A stretch of DNA of 64,000 bases. Source: Streptomyces sp. HUAS 15-9 (lineage in GTDB: Bacteria; Actinomycetota; Actinomycetes; Streptomycetales; Streptomycetaceae). The stretch is taken from NCBI RefSeq assembly GCF_025642155.1, contig NZ_CP106798.1:868001-932000 (forward strand), written 5' to 3'. Shown one piece after another: positions 45,109 to 54,732 of this stretch. The position numbers and the translations under genes were made by a program. The notes beneath the pieces were generated by a model that was not told where the DNA came from, ran no database searches, and saw nothing but the letters and a program-made list of their open reading frames with translations. Each line of letters starts with the position of its first letter. Position 1 is the stretch's first letter.

Positions 45109-45525
45109 TCAGGCGACGGGAACGACGAGCGACGGGATGGTGCGCTGCATACGCAGGGCGTCGACCGACTCGGCGAGCAGCTCGTACTCGGTGGTGTCGT
45201 CGCCGGCCGCGATCCGCACCAGCCGTCCACCCGCCAACTCATCGGCCACAAGCTCCTGTTGGGCACTGTCGGCACACCAGGCGCGCAGCACACCGGGCAC
45301 GTCGGCCACGCTCTGCGCGACCGGGACGAGGGCACCGGCGGGGAAGCGCGGGTTCTCGGGTAAGGGGTCGAGCCGCTCGGCGATCCAGGAGGCACGGTCC
45401 CGCAGCCACCACAGCGCCAGGGCCAGCGTGGGCGCGCGATAGGTGCCGAGGGGTACGCCGATGCGCCGCCCCTCGCATGTGCCGTACGCCGTGACATGGC
45501 ACAGGAATTCGTCGTGCACGATCAC
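45109..45525 (-). CDS. Hypothetical protein
   Basis: I do not recognise this 138-residue protein. It is soluble, with TYRAPTLALALWWLRDRASWIAE in the middle and an acidic, charged C-terminal half (DDTTEYELLAESVDAL). Codon use matches its neighbours, so it is probably real. The listed GTG at 45525 touches GGGGGAG directly; the GTG at 45519 has better spacing. It is followed by a non-coding gap that includes the palindrome CCGGACGTCCGG at 45042-45053. Confidence 0.65.
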   Translation of the reverse strand: MIVHDEFLCHVTAYGTCEGRRIGVPLGTYRAPTLALALWWLRDRASWIAERLDPLPENPRFPAGALVPVAQSVADVPGVLRAWCADSAQQELVADELAGGRLVRIAAGDDTTEYELLAESVDALRMQRTIPSLVVPVA

Positions 45526-45702
45526 TCCCCCGTCGCGCTGCTCGTGTGCCGGCCGGTCCTCGCTTTCCGTGCGGCTCCGGTGCGGTGAAGTGCCCCTGGC
45601 GTTCGAGTATCTTCACTCTTGAAACACTGTCACCATGACTTTCCGGCCAGTCTCTTGGCATATTCACCGCACCCTTTGGCCGAAATACGGTTCCCGCTTC
45701 GG

Positions 45703-45750
45703 CCCGCGGTGATGACCCGAGAGGTACCCGCGGTGATGACCTGAGAGGTA
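45703..45750. repeat. Tandem 24-bp duplication in a 329-bp non-coding gap
   Basis: Bases 45703-45726 and 45727-45750 are identical except for one C/T difference, each reading CCCGCGGTGATGACC then Y then GAGAGGTA. The pair lies about 105 bp upstream of the SnoaL-like gene, inside the gap 45526-45854 that otherwise shows no gene. It could be a repeated regulator site or simple slippage. Confidence 0.75.
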
Positions 45751-45854
45751 ATCGACCCGTCCCACGGACCCGGGCATGGTGGTCCTACCGGCTCGACGAG
45801 CCGAAACTCCGGTTCCCGACCAGCAAGAACCACCTCGATGGAGGCTGATTTGCC

Positions 45855-46238
45855 ATGTCCGTGAACACCGACCGTTACGAGAGCGCCGTCGCCCGCTACT
45901 TCGAGGCATGGAACGCCACCGGGCCCGAGGCCCTGGCGAAGGCGGTCGCCGAGGCCTGGAGCGCGGACGGCGGCTACACCGACCCGCTCGCCGACGTCCG
46001 CGGGCACGAGCAGCTCGCGGCCGTGATCGCGGCGGCGCACCAGCAGTTCCCTGGATTCTCCTTCCGTCCCCTCGGTGCCGTGGACGGGCACCACGACACG
46101 GCGCGCTTCTCCTGGGAGCTGGTGAACGAGGCGGACGGCTCGGCGCCGGTGGCCGGCTCCGACGTGATCACACTGGACGCCGAGGGCCGGATCAGGCAGG
46201 TGCTCGGCTTCCTGGACCGGGTGCCCGCCGGGATGTGA
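45855..46238 (+). CDS. SnoaL/NTF2-like protein
   Basis: The 127-residue protein has the cone-shaped NTF2-like fold pattern: RYFEAWNATGPEALAKAV, ADGGYTDPLADVRGHEQLAA, FPGFSFRPLGAVDGHHDTAR and a final ITLDAEGRIRQVLGFLDRV. These proteins act as isomerases, cyclases or ligand-binding proteins; the substrate is unknown. ATG 45855, with GGAGG 14 nt upstream, is the only good start. Confidence 0.87.
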   Translation: MSVNTDRYESAVARYFEAWNATGPEALAKAVAEAWSADGGYTDPLADVRGHEQLAAVIAAAHQQFPGFSFRPLGAVDGHHDTARFSWELVNEADGSAPVAGSDVITLDAEGRIRQVLGFLDRVPAGM

Positions 46239-46323
46239 CCGGCGCCGTCGGCGATGAGTTTTCCCGCTCGCGGTGGTCTCTTGAGGTGAACGGCCCGAGA
46301 AGAGCACCGCGAGGGAGGACGAC

Positions 46324-46623
46324 ATGAGCAAGGCGGGAGACGTGGACGCGCGATTCACCGCGGTCCTGCGCAAGAGCCCTGCCAACGGCGGGTGGACGTA
46401 TGTCGTGTGGCCCGACTCCGTGGAGTTCTTCGACACCCGCGGACTCGTCAAGGTGCGCGGCACGATCGACGGGGAGCCGTTCCGGAGCTCCTTCATGGCC
46501 CTGGGCGACGGCACGCACAAGCTGCCGGTGAAGGCCGAGGTCCGAAAGATCATCGGCAAGGAGGAGGGCGACACGGTGACCGTGCACCTGCTGGAACGGC
46601 TCGGCGAGCGCCCTACGGCTTGA
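46324..46623 (+). CDS. DUF1905 domain protein
   Basis: The 99-residue protein covers the DUF1905 domain: [40 protein letters not shown] and [19 protein letters not shown]. The domain forms a small beta-barrel and is often joined to YdeI-type repeats; its function is unknown. GGGAGGA precedes the ATG. Its last 11 bp overlap the convergent aldo/keto reductase gene. Confidence 0.9.
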   Translation: MSKAGDVDARFTAVLRKSPANGGWTYVVWPDSVEFFDTRGLVKVRGTIDGEPFRSSFMALGDGTHKLPVKAEVRKIIGKEEGDTVTVHLLERLGERPTA

Positions 46624-47605
46624 CGATCGCCTCGATCCGCGCCAGTTCCTCGGCGTCGAAGTCCAGGTTGCGGATGGTGCCGACGCTGTCCTCGATCTGC
46701 CGCGGGCTGCTCGCGCCCACCAGGGCGGAGGTCACCCGTCCACCGCGCAGCACCCAGGCGAGGGCCAGCTGCGCCAGGGTCTGGCCGCGGGACTTGGCGA
46801 TCTCGTCCAGCGCGCGCAGCCGGCCGACCAGGTCCTCGGTGACCGCGTCCGAGTTCAGGAAGGGGCTGTCGCTCGCGGCGCGGGAGCCCTCCGGGATGCC
46901 GTCGAGGTAGCGCCCGGTGAGCAGGCCCTGCTCCAGTGGGGAGTAGACGATGGAGCCGACCTGGAGTTCGTCCAGGTCGTCCAGCAGGCCCTCGTCCTCG
47001 GGGCGCCGGTCGAGCATCGAGTAGCGCGGCTGGTGGATGAGGAGCGGGGTGCCCAGCTCGCCGAGGATGCGCGCGGCCTCGCGGGTCTGCTCCGCCGAGT
47101 AGTTGGAGACGCCCACGTACAGTGCCTTGCCCTGCTGGACCGCCGAGTGCAGGGCGCCCATCGTCTCCTCCAGCGGAGTGTCCGGGTCGGGGCGGTGCGA
47201 GTAGAAGATGTCGACGTGGTCGAGGCCCATCCGGGTGAGGCTCTGGTCGAGCGAGGACAGCACGTACTTGCGCGAGCCCCATTCGCCGTACGGGCCGGGC
47301 CACATCAGGTACCCGGCCTTGGTCGAGATGACCAGCTCGTCGCGGTACCGCGCGAAGTCCGCCTTCAGCGCCTCGCCGAGGGCGGACTCGGCGGCGCCGG
47401 GCGGCGGGCCGTAGTTGTTGGCCAGGTCGAAGTGGGTCACGCCGAGGTCGAAGGCACGGCGCAGGATGGCGCGCTGGATCTGCACCGGGCGGTCGGGGCC
47501 GAAGTTGTGCCACAGGCCGAGCGACAGCACGGGAAGCTTCAGACCACTGCGTCCGGTGCGCCGGTAGGGCATGTCGGCGTAGCGGTCGGGGTGTGCGGTG
47601 TACAA
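46613..47605 (-). CDS. Aldo/keto reductase, YghZ/MgrA type
   Basis: The 330-residue protein matches the AKR14 group (E. coli YghZ, L-glyceraldehyde 3-phosphate reductase): [60 protein letters not shown] and [10 protein letters not shown]. It should reduce methylglyoxal and related aldehydes with NADPH, a detoxification role. The start is TTG 47605 with GGAG upstream, giving the common N terminus [19 protein letters not shown] 47572 is possible. A LysR regulator diverges from it. Confidence 0.91.
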   Translation of the reverse strand: MYTAHPDRYADMPYRRTGRSGLKLPVLSLGLWHNFGPDRPVQIQRAILRRAFDLGVTHFDLANNYGPPPGAAESALGEALKADFARYRDELVISTKAGYLMWPGPYGEWGSRKYVLSSLDQSLTRMGLDHVDIFYSHRPDPDTPLEETMGALHSAVQQGKALYVGVSNYSAEQTREAARILGELGTPLLIHQPRYSMLDRRPEDEGLLDDLDELQVGSIVYSPLEQGLLTGRYLDGIPEGSRAASDSPFLNSDAVTEDLVGRLRALDEIAKSRGQTLAQLALAWVLRGGRVTSALVGASSPRQIEDSVGTIRNLDFDAEELARIEAIVKP

Positions 47606-47722
47606 CGCGGCTCCAGAGGGGTGGGACAGGGCACAGGATCTACCTCTTCCACTCTTCCCCGGGCCGGGTACAGCGGTCCAACAGAAGAATCCGATGGAAT
47701 TGTGCGGCTAGGCTTCTCAATC

Positions 47723-48637
47723 ATGGAACTGCGCCACCTCCAGCACTTCGTCGCGGTCGCCGAGGACCAGCACTTCACCCGGGCCGCCGAGCGGCTGATG
47801 GTGTCCCAGTCGGGCTTGTCGGCGTCGATCCGGGCCCTTGAGCGGGAGCTGCGGGCGCCGCTGTTCGTGCGTACCACCCGCCGGGTGACACTGACCGAGG
47901 CCGGGCGGGCGCTCCTCGCCGAGGCCGAGCGGATCCTGGCACAGGTCCGGGCGGCGCACGAGGCGGTGGCCGCGGTGCAGGGTGTGCTGCGCGGGACGCT
48001 GGCGCTCGGCACCGAGCAGTGCATCGCCGGGGTGCATGTGGCGGGGCTGCTGGCCGCGTTCCGGCGACGGCACCCGGACGTGGAGATCAGGCTGCGGCAG
48101 GCGGGCTCGGGCGCGCTGGCCGAGGAGGTCGCGGCCGGGCGGCTCGACCTGGCCTTCGCCTACCGCACGCAGGACGACACGGACCAACTGCGTTCGGTGC
48201 CGCTGACGAGCGAGCCGATGACCGTGCTGTGCCACCCGCACCACCGCCTCGCCAGGGGTGCGGCTGCCCTCACGGCGGACGACCTCGGCGGCGAGGTCTT
48301 CGTCGACTTCCACCCGGACTGGGGCCCGCGCCGCACCACCGACACCGCCTTCACCGCGGCCGGCGTCCGCCGTACGGTGGCGCTCGAGGTCAACGACGTG
48401 CACAGCCTGCTGGACCTGGTCGACGAGAACCTCGGGATCGCCGTCGTACCCCAGCACTTCCGGCACAAGCGGACCTCTCTGCTGGCGCTTCCCCTCAAGG
48501 GCACGGGCGAGGCGGAGTACGAGACGGTCGCCCTGCTGCCGCCCGAGACGGCCACCAGCCCGGCGGCCCGCGCGCTGATCACGCTGCTCGAAACGGGGGG
48601 TCTGACGACAACCCCGGACGGGGTCCGCCCCTCCTGA
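47723..48637 (+). CDS. LysR family transcriptional regulator
   Basis: The 304-residue protein has an N-terminal LysR winged helix (MELRHLQHFVAVAEDQHF, AAERLMVSQSGLSASIRALE, FVRTTRRVTLTEAGRALL) and a periplasmic-binding-like effector domain from about 88. It diverges from the YghZ-type reductase across a 117-bp gap, and LysR proteins usually control the divergent neighbour, so it probably regulates that gene. The inducer is unknown. ATG 47723. Confidence 0.93.
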   Translation: MELRHLQHFVAVAEDQHFTRAAERLMVSQSGLSASIRALERELRAPLFVRTTRRVTLTEAGRALLAEAERILAQVRAAHEAVAAVQGVLRGTLALGTEQCIAGVHVAGLLAAFRRRHPDVEIRLRQAGSGALAEEVAAGRLDLAFAYRTQDDTDQLRSVPLTSEPMTVLCHPHHRLARGAAALTADDLGGEVFVDFHPDWGPRRTTDTAFTAAGVRRTVALEVNDVHSLLDLVDENLGIAVVPQHFRHKRTSLLALPLKGTGEAEYETVALLPPETATSPAARALITLLETGGLTTTPDGVRPS

Positions 48638-48702
48638 CCCAGGCCCCCCGCACGCACGGCGTCCGGCTGCGCGACGTGCGTGCGATGCGCGATGGTGGAC
48701 GT

Positions 48703-49218
48703 ATGCATGCAAGGGACATCCTCATCGACGGCTACGGCCGCATCCGGGAAGAAGTCCATGACACCCTCGACGGCCTCGGGCCCGACGAGCTGCACGCCCG
48801 CCCCATGCCCGACGCCAACTCCGTCGCCTGGCTCGTCTGGCATCTCACCCGGGTCCAGGACGACCATGTCGCCGACGCCTTCGACCTCGAACAGGTGTGG
48901 CTGTCACAGGGCTGGGAGAAGCGCTTCGGACTCGACCTGCCGCGCCGGGACACGGGATACGGCCACGGCGCGGCGAAGGTCGCCAAGGTACGAGTCGAGT
49001 CCGCCGAACTGCTGACCGGGTACTACGACGCCGTGCACGAGCAGACCCTTGGGGCGCTGCGCGAACTGCCCGCCAAGGATCTGGAACGCATCGTGGACGA
49101 GCGCTGGGATCCGCCGGTCAGCCTCGGCGTACGGCTGGTCAGCGTCCTGTCCGACGACCTTCAGCACATCGGACAGGCCGCCTACCTGCGGGGGCTGCTT
49201 CAGAGCGCGGCGGCGTAA
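48703..49218 (+). CDS. DinB/mycothiol S-transferase-like protein
   Basis: The 171-residue protein belongs to the DinB superfamily branch of mycothiol-dependent transferases: [39 protein letters not shown] with the first metal His, and [20 protein letters not shown] with the last. It should conjugate mycothiol to electrophiles. ATG 48703. Its 3' end overlaps the convergent adenosine deaminase by 19 bp. Confidence 0.88.
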   Translation: MHARDILIDGYGRIREEVHDTLDGLGPDELHARPMPDANSVAWLVWHLTRVQDDHVADAFDLEQVWLSQGWEKRFGLDLPRRDTGYGHGAAKVAKVRVESAELLTGYYDAVHEQTLGALRELPAKDLERIVDERWDPPVSLGVRLVSVLSDDLQHIGQAAYLRGLLQSAAA

Positions 49219-50270
49219 CCCGGCAGGACCACGTCCTCGATGAGGGCGCCTCGCTCGTCGAACGGGATGAACGCGCTCTTGAGGGCGTTCACGGTGACCG
49301 TGCGCAGGTCCTCGACCGTCCAGCCCGCCTCCTCGACCAGCAGGGACATCTCCCGGGTCATCGTCGTACCGGAGACCAGACGGTTGTCGGTGTTGAGGGT
49401 GACCCGGAAGCCGAGGTCCTTCAGGGCCGTGATGGGGTGCTCGGCGATCGAGGTGGCGCAGCCCGTCTGGAGGTTGGAGGTCGGGCACATCTCCAGGGCG
49501 ATGCGGCGGTCGCGCACCCAGCCGGCGAGGCGGCCGAGCTTGCCGTCGACGATGTCCTCGGTCAGGCGCACGCCGTGGCCGATGCGCTGGGCGCCGCACA
49601 CCTGGAGGGCCTGGTGGATGCTGGGCAGGCCGTGCGCCTCACCGGCGTGGATGGTGAAGGGCACGCTCTCGCGCCGCAGGTGCTCGAAGGCGTCCAGGTG
49701 GTCGGCGGGCGGGAAGCCGTCCTCGGCGCCGGCGATGTCGAAGCCGACGACACCGGCGTCACGGTAGGCGACGGCCAGGTCGGCGGCCTCGCGGACGTGG
49801 TCGAACATCCGCATGCCGCACAGCAGGGTGCCGACCCGGACGGGGGTGCCGGCGGCGGCCGCCTTGGCCATACCCGCGGCGAGGCCCTCCTGGACGGTCT
49901 CCACGACCTCGCTCAGCGACAGCCCGCCCTTGGTGTTGAGCTCGGGGGCGTAGCGCACCTCGGCGTAGACGACACCGTCGGCGGCGAGGTCCAGGACGTA
50001 CTCCTCGGCGACGCGCAGCAGGCCCTCGCGGTTCTGCATGACGGCGAGGGTGTGCTCGAAAGTGGCTATGTAGCGGACCAGGTCACCGGAGTTGGCGGCC
50101 TCGAAGTACCAGGCGGCGAGCTCGTCCGGGTCGGTGGTGGGCAGCGTGTGGCCGACCGCGGCCGCGAGCTCGACAACGGTGGCGGGGCGCAGGCCGCCGT
50201 CGAGGTGGTCGTGCAGGACGGCCTTCGGGAGGCGGCGGATCACTTCGGCGTCTACGCGCGTAGCATTCAT
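49200..50270 (-). CDS. add: Adenosine deaminase
   Basis: The 356-residue protein has all ADA landmarks: zinc histidines in [11 protein letters not shown], the catalytic glutamate in [13 protein letters not shown], the histidine in RIGHGVRL and the zinc aspartate in [10 protein letters not shown]. It deaminates adenosine and deoxyadenosine to inosine forms in purine salvage. ATG 50270 is preceded by AAGGA at about 10 nt. It lies 83 bp downstream of a VOC gene on the same strand. Confidence 0.95.
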   Translation of the reverse strand: MNATRVDAEVIRRLPKAVLHDHLDGGLRPATVVELAAAVGHTLPTTDPDELAAWYFEAANSGDLVRYIATFEHTLAVMQNREGLLRVAEEYVLDLAADGVVYAEVRYAPELNTKGGLSLSEVVETVQEGLAAGMAKAAAAGTPVRVGTLLCGMRMFDHVREAADLAVAYRDAGVVGFDIAGAEDGFPPADHLDAFEHLRRESVPFTIHAGEAHGLPSIHQALQVCGAQRIGHGVRLTEDIVDGKLGRLAGWVRDRRIALEMCPTSNLQTGCATSIAEHPITALKDLGFRVTLNTDNRLVSGTTMTREMSLLVEEAGWTVEDLRTVTVNALKSAFIPFDERGALIEDVVLPGYAAAL

Positions 50271-50353
50271 GGCGGGTCTTTCCTTGAGCGGGAGGTTCGA
50301 AGCGGCGGAGGAGTTTGCGGCGGCGGGAGGATGCCCAGCCGGCGGGAGGAAGC

Positions 50354-50746
50354 TCAGCCGGCGGGCTGCAGCAGGTCCCAGCGGTTTCCGTACGGGTCCT
50401 TGAAGACGGCGACGCTGCCGTACGGCTCGTGCCGCGGCTCCTCCAGGAAGGTCACGCCGGCGGCGGTCATCCGGGCGTGGTCGCGGGCGAAGTCGTCGGT
50501 GTGCAGGAAGAACCCGACGCGTCCGCCGGTCTGCTCGCCGACGCGGGCCCGCTGGTCCTCCCCCTCGGCGCGGGCGAGCAGCAGTCCGGTGCCTGACGCC
50601 CGCGTCCCCGGTTCGACGACGACCCATCGGGAGCCGTCCGGGCGCGGCGTGTCCTCGGCGAGCCGGAATCCGAGGGCCTCGGTGTAGAAACGGATCGCCT
50701 CGTCGTAGTCGTCGACGACGAGGGTGACCAGGGCGACGCGTCTCAT
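50354..50746 (-). CDS. VOC family protein
   Basis: The 130-residue single-domain VOC protein has [48 protein letters not shown] and the end [19 protein letters not shown], typical of glyoxalase/bleomycin-resistance-fold proteins. It likely works as a dimer; substrate unknown. ATG 50746 gives the common N terminus [11 protein letters not shown]. The region between its stop and add repeats CAGCCGGCGGG. Confidence 0.9.
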   Translation of the reverse strand: MRRVALVTLVVDDYDEAIRFYTEALGFRLAEDTPRPDGSRWVVVEPGTRASGTGLLLARAEGEDQRARVGEQTGGRVGFFLHTDDFARDHARMTAAGVTFLEEPRHEPYGSVAVFKDPYGNRWDLLQPAG

Positions 50747-50869
50747 CGGGACCTCTCGGCGGGGGTGGTTAGCGGGTGAGGTTATACGTAAAACGTCGCG
50801 GGCGCCAGTCACCTCGGGAGGTATGTGCCATGGGGCCCTCCGCCGGACGGCCGCCCGGCGGAGGCTCGC

Positions 50870-51797
50870 TCAGTGGCTCGCGTCGCCCTGCGCGACCTCC
50901 ACCCGGTGATGGAAGTCGATCATGCCGGTGGCCGAGGAGACGCAGGAGACGGCGGTGCAGGCGGCCAGGAGGACGGCGACCGAGCGGGCGGCGCGGCGCG
51001 GGGCGGGCGGGGCGGCCAGCAGGGCCCGGACACGCCGCGGGACGGGGCCGGTGGTCGCGGCGGGGGCGAAGTCCGGACGTTCCAGGGCGGCGTCGTGGTA
51101 CCAGGGCCGCACGGGCGATGGCACGGGCGGTCAGTCGCCGGTCGCCCACGGCGGTCGCCGCGGCCTCGTCGGCGGCGCGTTCGACGGCGAGCCGGATGGT
51201 GTCGCGGACCGGCCGCAGCCCGGGATGGCAGTGGGCGGCGAGCTCGGCCGCCGCGAGGAAGTAGTGGTGGCCGCCCTCGTTGTGCGCCCGCTCGTGCGCG
51301 AACAGCGCCTCCCGCTCGGCGGCGTCCAGGCTGCGCAGCATCGCGGTGGTGACGACGATGCGGTGCGGGCGTCCGGGCAGGGCGTAGGCGTCGGGGCGCG
51401 GCGAGTCGACCACGCACAGATCGCCCGCCGCCGGTCCGCGGCCGGCCGCCGAGCGGGCCGCGCGGAAGGCACGGGTCTGGTGGAGCACCGAGCGGACGAG
51501 GGTCCAGGCGCACACGGCCAGGGCTCCCACGGAGGTCGCCGCCGCCGGGACGACGAAGACGTCGGAGGCGGTGCTCAGCGGATGCACGAGCTCGCCGAGC
51601 GCGGCGAACAGCGGCAGCTTGAGCAGGCCGATGAGCACGAACGCGCCCAGCGCGGCCACCGAGCAGCCCGCGAGGACCACGGCCGAGACCGTGATCAGCC
51701 ACAGCGCGGCGGCGGGCACGAGCCGGTCGAGGGCCCGCCGGGCCAGGACCGGCAGGGCGCACGGCAGCAGCAGCGGCACCAGCAGCAGGACGGTCAT
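50870..51797 (-). pseudogene. M56 (BlaR1-like) membrane metallopeptidase with frameshift
   Basis: The N-terminal part is intact: four membrane helices, the zinc motif FAHERAHNEGGH (HExxH) and the downstream ERAADEAAA glutamate. After RAIARAAL, near 51099-51103, the frame changes: one extra G in CTGGTAC (or two lost bases) breaks it. The correct C terminus (FAPAATTGPVPRRVRALLA, then a membrane segment and DFHHRVEVAQGDASH) is read in the next frame to 50870. Restored length would be about 308 residues, as in intact homologues. ATG 51797 overlaps the blaI stop. It may be a true mutation or a sequencing error. Confidence 0.85.
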
Positions 51798-52186
51798 CGC
51801 TCTCCGGGTTCGAGCAGGTCGCGCAGGACGCGCTCGTCGTCGGCGCTGAGCTGGGCGACGAAGCGGGCGAGCACCGTCTCGCGGTCGCTGTCGCGGTCCA
51901 GTTCGGTGTGCATGCGGCGGGCAGTGAGGCCCTGGGCGTCCTGGACCGGGAAGTAGGCATAGCCACGGCCCTGACGCCGGCGGTCGACGACGCCCTTGTC
52001 GTGCAATCGGGAGAGGATCGTCGTCACCGTGGTACGCGCCAGGCCGGAGCCGAGGCTGAGCTGCACCTGGCCGGGCGTCTGGGGCGCGGCGGCGGCCCAG
52101 AGGGCGGCCATGACGCTCGCCTCGAGCTCGCCGGACGGCCGACGCTCGTCCTTCGCGTCGGTCCGTTCATCCTTCGAGTCGGCCAT
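51794..52186 (-). CDS. BlaI/MecI/CopY family repressor
   Basis: The 130-residue protein has the BlaI winged helix: GELEASVMAALWAAAAPQTP, LARTTVTTILSRLHDKGVVD and RRQGRGYAYFPV. BlaI repressors dissociate after cleavage by an M56 sensor protease, and the M56 gene overlaps its stop by 4 bp, the classic pair. In Streptomyces these pairs respond to cell-wall or heme/copper stress rather than only beta-lactams. ATG 52186 was chosen over an upstream ATG at 52216. A dyad-rich region directly upstream suggests autoregulation. Confidence 0.92.
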   Translation of the reverse strand: MADSKDERTDAKDERRPSGELEASVMAALWAAAAPQTPGQVQLSLGSGLARTTVTTILSRLHDKGVVDRRRQGRGYAYFPVQDAQGLTARRMHTELDRDSDRETVLARFVAQLSADDERVLRDLLEPGER

Positions 52187-52222
52187 GGGAACGTTCCTCG
52201 CTCCGTCCTCGTCCACGATTCG

Positions 52223-52255
52223 GTAGATCGTCTACGTGATTGTAGTCGGTCCGTA
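52223..52255. promoter_or_regulatory. Likely BlaI operator cluster
   Basis: Overlapping dyads GTAGA-N3-TCTAC (52223-52235) and CTAC-N6-GTAG (52232-52245) are followed by another GTAG at 52252. BlaI-type repressors bind TAC-N-GTA dyads, and the cluster sits 37-69 bp upstream of the blaI start. Confidence 0.6.
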
Positions 52256-52265
52256 GGGGGTGGCA

Positions 52266-53183
52266 TCACCGCGCGTCCGCCGCCACCGTACGGCTCCGGT
52301 TCAGTCGCGCCAGTTCGGCCTCGGTGAGTCGCAGCGCGCCCGCGGCGACGTTCTCGGCCAGGTGGTCGGGGTTGCCGGTGCCGGGGATGGCGAGGACGTG
52401 CGGGCCCTGGTGCAGTGTCCAGGCGATGCGTACCTGGGCGGGGCTCGCACCGTGCTCCCTGGCGACGGCGAGCACCGCTTCGTCGTGGTGCTCCGTCGCA
52501 CCGCGTGGTCCGCTGTCCCCGGCGACCGCGTAGAACGGTACGAAGGCGATGCCCCGGTCGGCGCAGACGCGCAGCATCTCGTCGTCCACGGGGTCGGGCC
52601 GGTCGAGCGCGTACCGGTTCTGGACGCACACCACCGGCGCGATCGCCAGCGCCTCGGCCAGGTGGTGCGGGCCGACTCCGGAGATGCCGAGGTGCCGGAT
52701 CAGACCCGCCTCGCGCAGTTCGGCGAGGGCGCCGAAGTGCTCGGCGATGGAGTCCTGGCGAGCCGTCCGGCGGAAGTTGACCACATCCAGGTGGTCGCGC
52801 CCCAGCTGACGCAGGTTCTCCTCGACGTGTCCGCGCAGTTGGTCGGGCCGGGCCGGGGTGGCCCACTCCCCCTGGTGGTCGCGGCAGGGGCCGACCTTGG
52901 TGACGATGACCAGGTCGTCGGGGTACGGGGCGAGCGCGCTGTTGATGAGTTCGTTGGCCGAGCGCAGGGACGAGAAGTAGAAGGCGGCCGTGTCGATGTG
53001 GTCGACGCCGAGCTCGACGGCCCTGCGCAGCACGGCGATGGACCGTTCACGGTCGCTGGGCGTGCCCAGATGGAAGGCCGCGCTGCCCGTCAGCCGCATG
53101 GCGCCGAAGCCGACGCGGTTGACGGGCAGGTCTTGGAGGGTCCAGGTGCCCGCGGCGTCCGCGGTGATCGTTCGGGAGGTCAT
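52266..53183 (-). CDS. Aldo/keto reductase
   Basis: The 305-residue protein is an AKR of the group with VNRVGFGAMRLTG, DHIDTAAFYFSSLRSANELI (catalytic Asp and Tyr), IVTKVGP (Lys), HLDVVNFRR and VLAIPGTGNPDHLAENVAAG for NADP binding. The substrate is unknown. ATG 53183. Two GCGAGCGGT-type 15-bp repeats (53217 and 53237) lie in the gap to the phospholipase gene. Confidence 0.9.
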   Translation of the reverse strand: MTSRTITADAAGTWTLQDLPVNRVGFGAMRLTGSAAFHLGTPSDRERSIAVLRRAVELGVDHIDTAAFYFSSLRSANELINSALAPYPDDLVIVTKVGPCRDHQGEWATPARPDQLRGHVEENLRQLGRDHLDVVNFRRTARQDSIAEHFGALAELREAGLIRHLGISGVGPHHLAEALAIAPVVCVQNRYALDRPDPVDDEMLRVCADRGIAFVPFYAVAGDSGPRGATEHHDEAVLAVAREHGASPAQVRIAWTLHQGPHVLAIPGTGNPDHLAENVAAGALRLTEAELARLNRSRTVAADAR

Positions 53184-53246
53184 CGGCGGAGTCTCGCACA
53201 GGCACCGGGCCCCGCCGCGAGCGGTTTTACGAATGCGCGAGCGGTC

Positions 53247-54611
53247 CTACGGATAGGTGTAGGTGTTCAGGGCCGCGACGGCCGACGCAGGGTCGCCGAG
53301 GTCATAGCGGTCCACGGCAAGGAAGTTGGGCTTCTTGCGGGCCGCGGGCTCGCAGAACCGCCGGGCGCGGTCGGCGAGTTTGGTGTTGTCCGTACCGGCG
53401 GTGGAGGCGATGGTGGCGTCACGGAAGTGGTTCATGACGAACAGCGGCCTGAAGCCCGTCTCGGTGCGGGTCAGCGGGATGTCGGTGCCCGCGTCGTACC
53501 AGCGGCTGTAGCAGGACCAGTCCGAGGAGCCCAGGCCCGATCCCATGGACCAGTAGTTCTCGACGGTCCACTCCCGCTGGTACATCACGCCGAAGCTGTC
53601 CCGGGTCAGCCCCGCGGACTCGTCGGCGGAGCGGCTGTGGTCGGTGAAGATCAGCAACCGTTGGTTCGCGGCGACGAGGTCGGCGAGCCGGGGCCAGCCG
53701 TTTTGCCGCACGCCCGTCCGGTCGGGGCGGTAGAGCACGTCCGACAGGCCGCTGACGCGGGCGAGTTCGGAGCGCAGGACGCCGGGATCGACGTAGTCCT
53801 CCAAGAAGACGGTGATGAACTGGTCGGGGTTGGCCTTGAGGAAGTTCACCATCCGCTGAACGTCCACCCACAGCGCGACCGGCCTGCTGACCAGCGTGCA
53901 GCTGTTGTGGCACAGGATCGCGCCGTCCGGGGTCTGATGGATGTCCAGCATGAATCCGCGGACGCCGTCGGCGAGTTGCCGGTCGATGCCGCGGGCCTGG
54001 TTGGGGAAGAAGTTCACGAACGGCGGGGCGAAGCCGCCGTCGACTCCGTTGGCGTAGGCGTTGTGCGCGGTGAGGAACGTGACCTGGTCGAGGGTGCGCC
54101 GGTCCTGCGGCGGCATGGGGCCGGTGGCGGGGGTGACCGGGGTGAGGTACCAGACGGCGAGGGTACCGGAGGCTCCGATGGCCAGCTGGTCCGGGTAGTT
54201 GGCGCCGGAGGGCTGGGGCGCCACGGTCAGATGGCGGTCGGTGCCCGGCGCCTTGAGCGTGTAGCGGTCGGCGCCGGCCGTGCCGATCTCCCAGGCCGCG
54301 TCGGCGCTCGCGCAGGACACGGTCCGGGCCTGGTCGCCGGAGCGGCCGAGGCAGCTGCCGGCCGTGTCGGTGCTCTCCAGGACGTACGAGGATCCGCTCG
54401 TCCTGAGATTCCACTGCTGGTGGTCCTCGTTGCCCTTGGGTCTGTGCTGTTCCACCGCTCCCCCGTTGTCCGCGGCGTCGAGGCCGGTCACGGCGCTCTG
54501 GACGTAGTAGGCGCCGGAGGCCGGGACCGCGGTGGCGGCATGGGAGGAGGGTGCCACGACGACGGCGGCCAGCACGGCGGTCGTGGCGATCAGGGCGTGG
54601 GGGGTGCGCAT
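53247..54611 (-). CDS. Secreted PI-PLC-domain phospholipase with N-terminal lectin-like domain
   Basis: The 454-residue protein has a Sec signal (cleavage near SHAATA, about 26). A ricin-like beta-trefoil segment covers about 30-160 (NEDHQQWNLRTSG, CLGRSGDQARTVSC). A PI-PLC X domain follows, with catalytic histidines in FLTAHNAYANG (about 182) and AILCHNSCTL (about 235), and VFLEDYVDP. It should be an extracellular phosphatidylinositol-type phospholipase C or phosphodiesterase. ATG 54611. It is probably a single-gene transcript. Confidence 0.9.
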   Translation of the reverse strand: MRTPHALIATTAVLAAVVVAPSSHAATAVPASGAYYVQSAVTGLDAADNGGAVEQHRPKGNEDHQQWNLRTSGSSYVLESTDTAGSCLGRSGDQARTVSCASADAAWEIGTAGADRYTLKAPGTDRHLTVAPQPSGANYPDQLAIGASGTLAVWYLTPVTPATGPMPPQDRRTLDQVTFLTAHNAYANGVDGGFAPPFVNFFPNQARGIDRQLADGVRGFMLDIHQTPDGAILCHNSCTLVSRPVALWVDVQRMVNFLKANPDQFITVFLEDYVDPGVLRSELARVSGLSDVLYRPDRTGVRQNGWPRLADLVAANQRLLIFTDHSRSADESAGLTRDSFGVMYQREWTVENYWSMGSGLGSSDWSCYSRWYDAGTDIPLTRTETGFRPLFVMNHFRDATIASTAGTDNTKLADRARRFCEPAARKKPNFLAVDRYDLGDPASAVAALNTYTYP

Positions 54612-54687
54612 GCGGGTGCCTTTCCTGGAAGGAGGCAGTCAGGTGCATGACACCATGCCCTGTGAAGGGGCGTCAGGAGTAGGGGTC

Positions 54688-54715
54688 GGGCCCGGCCGCT
54701 CGAACGGCCGGGCCC
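54688..54715 (-). terminator. Strong GC hairpin after the aldehyde dehydrogenase
   Basis: A perfect 11-bp stem, GGGCCCGGCCG with CGGCCGGGCCC, encloses a 6-nt loop. It lies 18 bp past the stop of the aldehyde dehydrogenase on the minus strand and upstream of the phospholipase start, so it should separate the two transcripts. Confidence 0.8.
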
Positions 54716-54732
54716 CGAAGCGCTGACGGGGG

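Noticed and set aside
42162..45494. A 1110-codon plus-strand frame.
   Set aside because: It is the complement of the FHA-ABC transporter and has no protein-like sequence; another GC artefact.
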